Source: Bacteroidia bacterium (lineage in GTDB: Bacteria; Bacteroidota; Bacteroidia; Bacteroidales; Paludibacteraceae). Taken from it: a stretch of DNA of 54,926 bases. A program made the translations under genes and the position numbers. The stretch lies in the NCBI GenBank assembly GCA_009930305.1, contig RZYM01000014.1:1-54926 (forward strand), given 5' to 3'. Below the pieces are notes generated by a model. That model saw only the letters and a list, made by a program, of their open reading frames with translations. It searched no databases and was not told the DNA's origin. Numbering within the stretch: position 1 is the stretch's first letter; each line of letters opens with the position of its first letter. Shown piece after piece: positions 50,401 through 54,926 of the stretch.

Positions 50401-51745
50401 GTTCCCTATTGATAGTATATTCCGAAGACTCCAATTTTCTGGCACCCTCCAATTTCACATAGTCAATAGTGCTTTGCATAGAGAATGTATGTAGATATGT
50501 GTCAATTTCATAAATACTGGGAAGTCCGCCGATTGATTGGACTACATCTGCAAACAATGTATTGGCAGCGTTATCCGGAACTGTTGGATTGCCTGTTGAT
50601 ATAAATGAAGGATTATATATACGATTAGGCTCTGCAATATCGGCAAAACCCACCACATTTGCAGTATTATCGTAATTAATTGTATTTTTATTTGTTACCC
50701 ATACCTCAATTTCACCAATAGAGACGCCTGACGAAATATTAGGCAGATCCGACATCCATTCATCATAATGTTCTCTAAAATAATGAGATAAGAAATAGTG
50801 TCTGTTTTCATCATAAGCATCAGCACGTATTTCGTAATCTGTAGTTTGTGCACCGCTGGTATTCAGGGTCTTTCCTTCTGATTCTTGTTGTGATATTACA
50901 GCATTAATCTTTAATTTACCAAATTGCAAGTCGGCCTTAAAACCGAATAAACTGGTATTTCCGGTTATCAAAGAACCGGTAAGAGGCATACTAACATTTC
51001 CTGCTTCAATTTTCTTTATGATATCATCTTCTTTGCCTTCGTATTGCAATTTTAGCAAAGACTGATCAAAATCGAATGTTGCCTCTGTATTGTAATTTAA
51101 ACCGAATTTCAATTTATCTCCGACCGAACCATCAACACTCAATTGAATTTTTTCATCAAAATCGAATGTTGGAGCCGGATTTTGAGAACGTTCGTTCAAT
51201 GATGGGTCCTTTAACTTCTTGAAATCCAAGCCAAAATCGAGCTCGGCTGATCCTTGTAATTTTAATTGCACTCCTCCCGGACCAAAAACCTTATCTGCCT
51301 GACCTATGTCGAACTTCATTTCTGTTAACGATAATTGATACTTAGATTTTTTTTCATCCCTATTCTTAGATAAATAATATAATTCTAAGGATTTTTTTGC
51401 AGTATAATCAGAGTATTCATCACTATTAAGATAAAATGGAGTAGATATATTTTCTTCACCTACTTGAGTATTAAAAAAGAATTTACTTGTAGTTGGATCG
51501 TAATCTATTTTTGTTTTGATATTTTCCGGATTCGGTAAATCAATAGGAGCCGATTCTTCTAAATCGGATTGAGTCTCAGGATATATCTTATTTGTCTGAT
51601 ACCTAGGCTTAGAAGTGTCTTGCACAAGTTCGTTGCTATTCGGTGCATCTTGATCAGATACAGGTTCAACAGCCCATGCAGGAATCAGCACCATTCCACA
51701 TAACAAAGCTAAAACAAGAAATATTTTTTCTACCGATTTTTTCAA
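44444..51745 (-). CDS. sprA: T9SS outer-membrane translocon protein SprA
   Basis: The 2433-residue protein starts with a signal peptide (MKKSVEKIFLVLALLCGM). SprA forms the large beta-barrel pore of the type IX secretion system and carries cargo with C-terminal sorting domains over the outer membrane. Family features include the early LTEMKFDIGQADKVFGPGGVQL, repeated SprA-type stretches such as EAGNVSMPLTGSLITG, GAKGANGKVYVDDFESTKIG-like text near 800, LEFWMIDPFVYN, LFVRMGSDYKNNYYEYEVPL, GEIWVDELLLTDFDENGG, and many beta-strands up to the C-terminal FRLYYDLQMRNPV. The length is normal. It follows ruvA by 4 bp, a common arrangement in Bacteroidota. Confidence 0.95.
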   Translation of the reverse strand: MKKSVEKIFLVLALLCGMVLIPAWAVEPVSDQDAPNSNELVQDTSKPRYQTNKIYPETQSDLEESAPIDLPNPENIKTKIDYDPTTSKFFFNTQVGEENISTPFYLNSDEYSDYTAKKSLELYYLSKNRDEKKSKYQLSLTEMKFDIGQADKVFGPGGVQLKLQGSAELDFGLDFKKLKDPSLNERSQNPAPTFDFDEKIQLSVDGSVGDKLKFGLNYNTEATFDFDQSLLKLQYEGKEDDIIKKIEAGNVSMPLTGSLITGNTSLFGFKADLQFGKLKINAVISQQESEGKTLNTSGAQTTDYEIRADAYDENRHYFLSHYFREHYDEWMSDLPNISSGVSIGEIEVWVTNKNTINYDNTANVVGFADIAEPNRIYNPSFISTGNPTVPDNAANTLFADVVQSIGGLPSIYEIDTYLHTFSMQSTIDYVKLEGARKLESSEYTINRELGYISLKSALNNDEMLAVAYQYTYKGKVYNVGELSKGSEPTKPLSLKLLKSIDKSPFVPTWDLMMKNVYALGAYQVQKDKFTFNIMYRNDSTGIDLRYISEGPIAKKPLIKVMNLDRLDSHLQKTTNGDGIFDYVEGYTIVSQNGRVIFPVLEPFGSYLKKALNNDPVLIKKYVFQELYDSTMTVAQELAEKNKFYMVGEYRASSGSEIRLNAMNVPKGSVKVTAGGRELVENVDYTVDYMMGVVSIMNQDLIDLGTPISVTMESQSMFNMKRKSLIGTHLDYAFNDHFNVGGTIMYLSEKPLTEKVSYGDDPVANTIWGLNTSYRNQFQSVTDFLNKIPILNLKQPSTIAFNAEFAQMVPGTAKGANGKVYVDDFESTKIGFDVRYASNWKLSSTPLRFDESANDNNIEYGKNRALLSWYYIDNIFNRSTSSTPSYIRNDKEQLSNHFVREISEQEIFPNRELVYGQSTYIQTLDLAYSPQERGPYNVFEQNFNSEGYLIDPKSKWGGMMRKLETTDFEANNIEYLEFWMIDPFVYNDGTAKGGDLYFDFGDISEDILKDGRKFYENGMPFDGSTGDVVETVWGKVPSKQSLTYSFDSDAAARKRQDTGLDGLLTEEEFTFVTYKEFVDKMTAKLSPDAIARLQADKSSMLNDPAGDNFHHYRGTDYDEAEISILDRYKHYNGTEGNSPASTADESYTTASTNNPDIEDINQDNTMSETEKYYEYKISLRPEDMTIGNNYISDIVTSSVSLKNGETASVKWYQFKVPLRDSEKYSAKGGIRSFKSIRYMRMYLTDFEEPVNLRFATMELVKGEWRSYTNPIEETYYNNNGVIEMSSVSIEENSAKTPVNYVLPPGVSREVDPSQQQVRQENEQSMTMRVLNLQPKDSRALYKKLGGYDMRQYGRIQMFVHAEAIAEDNTDLQDNDLKLFVRMGSDYKNNYYEYEVPLEVTPAGMYSNNSTADREIVWPEDNMVDFPLSLLTDLKLARNEEKNRQGSHVTNLTPYSEVDPDKPNNKITIKGNPSLGEVEVLMIGIRNGSRIVKSGEIWVDELLLTDFDENGGVAALASLDIALSDFITLSAAGRLETIGFGGIEQRVSERRQDDYYQYNVNTGIDLGKLFPEKANVLLPIRFSYSNEITNPKYNPLDKDILLSDALRTASSKAMRDSILQIAQNVSTNRSLSIPNIRVGIVSKKGPRPWDPANFTIGGSYSETSSHNPNTVRNVDQYCNAYGTYEFSWTPKPWEPFGKISKLKNSKNWKWVADIGINYAPKRFAYKTNFARNYYEQLVRDFNNESSEVMDPTFQKDFMWNNDFDIAWDITKNIRLTLTTSNQSRISENEGGVNKWLYPDEYEIWKDSVRSSLAHLGSPMNYNQRFTASWSIPFNKIPLLNWISGNMKYDGSYEWLYGNETIANTATSTGVWAVDGKINFETLYNKSNYLKEVNKKFGSSRASSKNKSKDKTKKFEQTIKFSKGDTVLIKHKLNSKNVDVIASLNGKKYPIKYKVVDLNTISFIAKNNAEINLSVAMPDGDKPVNMALDITSRILMLVRNVSFNYSQTDGTILPGFKPSVTCLGLNSYDGKIAPGWDFVFGVQNSDMLDRAINNNWLVMDDVIFNPAVMSHSETFKASALLEPFPGFKINLAADRQYVNNRSVEYGTDNRLTTLAGSLSMSYVAIGTSFASMTKSGSYSSELFDQFLEYRNTVRSRLNSKYNPSSSYGLNTDDVLIPAFLAAYSGRDPNKVSLSSIPSFWSFLPNWQITFDGLSRIPWIKEHFRSVNLTHAYNCKYQMGSFTADQSFMSIDGDDFGYVTDVLSGGLTPSSRYTVGSVSINEQFSPLIGVDINMKNSLSLKVEWRKGRNLGLNLSGNQVVESWNDEYVVGLGYKFSDLNFTMKSASKQKKVKNDLTLRADFSLKDTETLVRKIELEESQATAGDKVIAFKFAADYVFSERINFRLYYDLQMRNPVITTSYPTTISDVGIAVKILLTR

Positions 51746-51749
51746 GGGG

Positions 51750-52337
51750 CTAAATCATTTTTAAGGCTTTCTTTATTATCATTTCTACACCAAGTGAAGA
51801 ATCTGCTTCTGCAATTTTTGATATTACTTTTCTAACTGCCGGAGCCGCAAAGCCCAACATAACAAGTGCAGAAACAGCCTCTTCCTGAACTTCAGATAAA
51901 GTAGAAGATATATTTATTGCACCGGGAACTGTTTGTATTGAAAGGACCTTATCTTTTAAATCAATGATAATTCTTTGCGCTGTTTTCAAACCTATGCCTT
52001 TAACTCCTTTAAATAATGCCTCATTACCACCGGCAATTGCGGCTTGCAATTCGGGTACAGAAACTGAAGACAATATCACACGGGCTGTACCTGCACCAAC
52101 TCCTGAAACAGAAATAAGCAACAAAAACATTTGTCTTTCTGTTTTTTCTGCAAAGCCATACAATATGAAAGCATCCTCACGAATAGCCTCATACAAGTAT
52201 AGGCATACATTTTTCTTTCCTTGTATCGCAGTATATGTAGATATGGTAATATTAATAGAATATGCTATACCATTATTCTCTAATATTGCCAGTGTGGGAG
52301 TTAATTCCACAACATCTCCTTTAATAAACTCAAACAT
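51750..52337 (-). CDS. ruvA: Holliday junction branch migration protein RuvA
   Basis: The 195-residue protein binds four-way DNA junctions and loads RuvB. It has an N-terminal OB fold (MFEFIKGDVVELTPT), two helix-hairpin-helix motifs (LLISVSGVGAGTARVIL and LFKGVKGIGLKTAQRII), and a C-terminal RuvB-contacting domain (EEAVSALVMLGFAAPAVRKV). A frame ten codons longer is possible, but the ATG at 52337 gives the standard N-terminus. sprA follows directly. Confidence 0.94.
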   Translation of the reverse strand: MFEFIKGDVVELTPTLAILENNGIAYSINITISTYTAIQGKKNVCLYLYEAIREDAFILYGFAEKTERQMFLLLISVSGVGAGTARVILSSVSVPELQAAIAGGNEALFKGVKGIGLKTAQRIIIDLKDKVLSIQTVPGAINISSTLSEVQEEAVSALVMLGFAAPAVRKVISKIAEADSSLGVEMIIKKALKMI

Positions 52338-52377
52338 AAATAAATAGCATTGAAAGGTAAAAACCAATAAAAGCCGT

Positions 52378-52408
52378 CAAAGGTACGAAAAACCTTTATC
52401 TTACACAA
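52378..52408 (-). promoter_or_regulatory. Promoter of ruvA-sprA
   Basis: TTG (52406-52408) and TACCTTTG (52378-52385) on the minus strand are 20 bp apart, a good match to the Bacteroidota promoter. The leader to the ruvA ATG would be about 36 nt. Confidence 0.55.
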
Positions 52409-52597
52409 TAAGTAACGTGTAAAAAAGGGAAATCGTATATACGTAGTATTTTTTAACTTCAAATTGTAAAATACAAGCAATCAGAGGCTTAATTATACAT
52501 AATTTATTATTTGCAGGGTAAATATTACATACTTATCAGCTTGTATAATTGTAATGCGATTTAAATATTTTATAACTTGTTTTTAGAATATATAAAA

Positions 52598-52626
52598 ATA
52601 AGGCTGCATCTAAGATGCAGCCTTAT
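52598..52626 (-). terminator. Intrinsic terminator of the small outer-membrane protein gene
   Basis: ATAAGGCTGCATCT and AGATGCAGCCTTAT form 14-bp arms around a single central base, so the real loop is TCTAAGA or similar. On the minus strand the hairpin is followed by a T-rich stretch (TTATTTTTATA). It lies 27 bp beyond the stop codon of the gene at 52653. Confidence 0.8.
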
Positions 52627-52652
52627 TAAAACTATAATAATTGTTTAGCAAA

Positions 52653-53132
52653 TTAGAATTTATATCTAACACCTAAAGCTATTGCACCAGCATATAAACC
52701 GCCTGCATTAAATCCTAAACCAACTCCGCTTCCATATCCAACAAATGAAGGACCTACAATAGGACGCCAGTCAAAAGATAATTGAAGTGGGAACCAGAAG
52801 TTGTATTCAACACCTATGCGACCTGCTACACCAACATATCCAAAAGTTGGCCAACAATAACCTGCACCCGCACCAACACCGGCATACCAATTCCATGTGC
52901 CTTTTTCTTTCCAAGAACTGATTGGGAAAATCCAATCGTAAGTAGCTGCTGCCTCAACTCCGAAGAATCCTGGCAAACCTACTTCGACTTCAACCATATT
53001 GTTACCTAGGCTGTGTTGATAAGATGCCTCAAAACCATAACCGAAACGAGCACCGATTGCGCGAGGTTGAGCAAATGCTGCTGTTGCAACTGCAACCAAA
53101 AACATTAAAATTAATAAACTCTTCTTTTTCAT
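52653..53132 (-). CDS. Small outer-membrane beta-barrel protein
   Basis: This 159-residue protein has a signal peptide (MKKKSLLILMFLVAVATAAFAQ), and the mature part is a chain of Gly- and aromatic-rich amphipathic strands (IGARFGYGFEASY, WYAGVGAGAGY, GRIGVEYNF) ending in LGVRYKF with the terminal Phe typical of outer-membrane barrels. I cannot assign a function. It is flanked by its own promoter and terminator. Confidence 0.8.
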   Translation of the reverse strand: MKKKSLLILMFLVAVATAAFAQPRAIGARFGYGFEASYQHSLGNNMVEVEVGLPGFFGVEAAATYDWIFPISSWKEKGTWNWYAGVGAGAGYCWPTFGYVGVAGRIGVEYNFWFPLQLSFDWRPIVGPSFVGYGSGVGLGFNAGGLYAGAIALGVRYKF

Positions 53133-53404
53133 TTTGTAATATTTAAGTTTAATAGAAAAATTATATCTCTCAGATACGCCGGCAAAGATAAGTTATATCT
53201 TGATATTTTACGGTTTTTTTAACATATATATTTTTAGAAAAATCATTCATAAAGCGCATAACACATATAATCAGACGTATATTATGTTAAAATCTCGTGA
53301 TTGTGATTTATTTCATGTTATAAACTTCAATACACCAACAAGATTCCAAACTATTTTATCTGATAACCTGAATACCCTCTACACTTTCAAAATGAATACT
53401 ATAC
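53133..53404. other. AT-rich intergenic region with a -7 element
   Basis: No credible gene is seen. TATCTTTG on the minus strand at 53183-53190 is an exact -7 match and would give the small outer-membrane protein a leader of about 45 nt. A 73-codon plus-strand frame across this region is AT-driven and lacks any recognisable feature. Confidence 0.45.
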
Positions 53405-54115
53405 TTAAAAACGATACATAACCGATAAAATTACATTGAATGGATATTGCGTATCGGGGCTTCCTGATAATGTTAAATTATGATTGCCGTTTACTTGCAA
53501 ACCGAGGCGAATGTGTTCCCATCCGAATCGGAAAAAAAATACAGGTGTTAGTACAATCGAATGTCCAGTAGTAGGGCAGCTATAAGTGCCAGTGATTTCC
53601 CTGTTTGTATTAAATAGAGCGTACGTGATGGGTGAATCATAATAGTAATAAGCGGCTTTAAATGCGATACCTACCTCTCCGTTTCCCTTGAGATTGACTG
53701 CTCCAAAATTGATTTGTGTAAAAGCATTTGCGTTAAACCCCGACCGATAGGGATATGGCTCCACTGTTAAATGGGTATTTTTTTGTCCGTATCCGCCACC
53801 GTAATAGTTCTCGAGTACCCAGTGTTGCCCAAATTTGTGATAATAACCCAATGATAAATGGGTGTTAAATGGATATACAGAAACATCTGTTGGCGTGTAA
53901 AAACTGAACTCTGCATCGGCTTGCAGTGCTAAATGATTTACCGGAGAGTATGCGCCCGATACGCAAACCCCGAGCGGATACGAGAAACCGGCACTAACCA
54001 TAGCATCTCCTTTTTGTTGCATCATCGGAACTTCAACTAAAGATGATGGTATGCTGCACGAGGCTGCAAAAAAAGGGAGTAATAAACAAATGAGATATGA
54101 TGTTGTTTTGGACAT
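53405..54115 (-). CDS. Putative beta-barrel lipoprotein, paralogue of its upstream neighbour
   Basis: This 236-residue protein has a lipoprotein signal ending FFAASC with Cys20 as the lipid site. No acidic export signal follows the cysteine (CSIPSS), so it is probably kept facing the periplasm. The body alternates in beta-strands, with LENYYGGGYGQ and FFFRFGWEHIRLGLQ, and ends in VMYRF. The same blocks occur in the next gene, 14 bp upstream, so the two are tandem paralogues in one operon. The DNA is richer in GC than the core of the window. Function is unknown. Confidence 0.75.
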   Translation of the reverse strand: MSKTTSYLICLLLPFFAASCSIPSSLVEVPMMQQKGDAMVSAGFSYPLGVCVSGAYSPVNHLALQADAEFSFYTPTDVSVYPFNTHLSLGYYHKFGQHWVLENYYGGGYGQKNTHLTVEPYPYRSGFNANAFTQINFGAVNLKGNGEVGIAFKAAYYYYDSPITYALFNTNREITGTYSCPTTGHSIVLTPVFFFRFGWEHIRLGLQVNGNHNLTLSGSPDTQYPFNVILSVMYRF

Positions 54116-54129
54116 AATTAATATCTAAC

Positions 54130-54858
54130 TTAAAAGCAATAATTAAGTGTTATGGAAGGATCAAATCCGAAACTACTTCCCCACGATGGAATTACTAAAC
54201 TATAACGACCCGCTAACTGTAACCCAATTTTCCAATGCTCCCATCCGAATCGTACAAAAAAAATTGGCTCAATAAGCATACTATGTCTCCAATCATCTTC
54301 TTCTAAACCTTCGTGAACAGGTTCTGGTGAATTCCAATAAGTATCTTGATAAATCCAATGATATCCTTCGTATCCGATACGTAAACCGCCTCCGAATTCG
54401 GTGTGTGCGCGACCTAGATTAACCATACCGCAGTTTACCTGCGTATAGGCTCGCATCGTCCGTCCGGAATTAAATATTTCTTTCCCTGTAGTGGATGCGC
54501 TTGTGTATGTTTGCGCATGTCCATATCCGCCGCCGTAGAAATTTTCTAAAATAACATTTTCTTTGAGTTTTGTGTAGTAGCCGGCTCCGAGATCCGTATA
54601 AAACGGATACGTTTCCGTTTTCTTGTAAAAGGGAAGTTCGGCATGAGCCTGCACTGCGAAATGGTCGGTAATGGCATACGACCCTGATACTGTAGCGGCA
54701 GCAATGGATCCTGGAACTGAAATACCGGCAGTAATCATGGCATCGTTTTTACCTTGCAGCAAAGCAATCGGATCGGCTTGCGGTCCCATCATGATACACG
54801 ATGATAGTGTTGCAAGTAAACAAGCGACGATGAGGTAATAGACTCTGTTTATAGACAT
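54130..54858 (-). CDS. Putative beta-barrel lipoprotein
   Basis: The 242-residue protein has a lipoprotein signal ending LATLSSC (lipid site Cys21). Shared motifs with the gene at 53405 are DAMITAGISVPG, DHFAVQAHAELPFY, ILENFYGGGYGH and FFVRFGWEHWKIGLQ, and the last residue is Phe as in outer-membrane strands. A barrel carrying a lipid anchor is unusual but known in Bacteroidota. Function is unknown. It starts 9 bp after the stop of a partial upstream gene. Confidence 0.75.
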   Translation of the reverse strand: MSINRVYYLIVACLLATLSSCIMMGPQADPIALLQGKNDAMITAGISVPGSIAAATVSGSYAITDHFAVQAHAELPFYKKTETYPFYTDLGAGYYTKLKENVILENFYGGGYGHAQTYTSASTTGKEIFNSGRTMRAYTQVNCGMVNLGRAHTEFGGGLRIGYEGYHWIYQDTYWNSPEPVHEGLEEDDWRHSMLIEPIFFVRFGWEHWKIGLQLAGRYSLVIPSWGSSFGFDPSITLNYCF

Positions 54859-54867
54859 AGGAGTGTT

Positions 54868-54926
54868 TTATTTTGTCAATAACATTTTCTTGGTGTCAAT
54901 AATTTTACCATCAGCAACCAATGAGT
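54868..54926 (-). CDS. C-terminal end of a gene entering from the right edge
   Basis: The minus-strand frame beginning at 54924 reads SLVADGKIIDTKKMLLTK and stops with TAA at 54868-54870. The composition looks like a real protein end, and the next ATG lies 9 bp further on, as in an operon. Too little is visible to name it. Confidence 0.4.
   Translation of the reverse strand, partial: SLVADGKIIDTKKMLLTK

Noticed and set aside
53200-53421. A 73-codon plus-strand frame in an intergenic region
   Set aside because: It is AT-driven, has no ribosome-binding or family evidence and runs into the end of the gene on the other strand.

Overview
The window looks like a chromosomal segment of a member of Bacteroidota, most likely the order Bacteroidales. 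Four things point there. There are type IX secretion system (T9SS) genes: SprA, a PorP/SprF-like protein, and cargo with type A and type B C-terminal sorting domains. Promoters repeatedly show the Bacteroidota -7 element TAnnTTTG. The division and cell-wall (dcw) cluster has the Bacteroidota gene order. Glycine-lipid acyltransferase genes and a PerR/reverse-rubrerythrin operon are also present. I see no rRNA, tRNA, IS element or CRISPR array. DNA in the core is AT-rich, while both ends are clearly richer in GC.

Layout. (1) Bases 1-6648, minus strand: a three-gene operon of exported proteins. It holds a tail-fibre-like protein, a 154-residue T9SS cargo protein carrying one YD motif, and a very large SpvB/VCBS/RHS protein that runs off the left edge. 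(2) 6649-7148: an intergenic region with two inverted repeats and outward promoters. (3) 7149-9420, plus strand: typA and folK. (4) 9417-22507, minus strand: a 4034-residue SprB-like adhesin and its PorP/SprF-like partner. (5) 22618-24386, minus strand: two acyltransferases resembling GlsA and GlsB. (6) 24619-39974, plus strand: the dcw cluster mraZ-rsmH-ftsL-ftsI-murE-mraY-murD-ftsW-[murG-murC fusion]-ftsQ-ftsA-ftsZ, then a YqeY-like gene. (7) 40075-42023, plus strand: a TerC-family protein and an aldo/keto reductase, closed by a long bidirectional terminator. (8) 42088-43218, minus strand: perR, a 37-residue rubredoxin-like protein and reverse rubrerythrin, under a perfect PerR-type palindrome. 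(9) 43320-44399, plus strand: an LptF/LptG permease. (10) 44444-52337, minus strand: ruvA and sprA. (11) 52653-54926, minus strand: a small outer-membrane barrel, two paralogous barrel-like lipoproteins and the tail of one more gene.

How the genes fit together. The dcw genes are nearly all overlapping or a few bases apart, so they probably form one long transcript. It starts at a promoter overlaid by three 10-bp direct repeats that look like MraZ boxes. The T9SS theme links distant parts of the window: sprA encodes the outer-membrane translocon, and both the adhesin and the RHS-operon mini-protein carry T9SS sorting domains.

The most unusual observations are these: an in-frame MurG-MurC fusion; an FtsA that seems to lack most of subdomain 1C; an SprB-repeat array built from three copies of a six-repeat block with position-specific cysteine loss; the exported RHS operon with its mini-protein; and a standalone 37-residue rubredoxin domain in the PerR operon.
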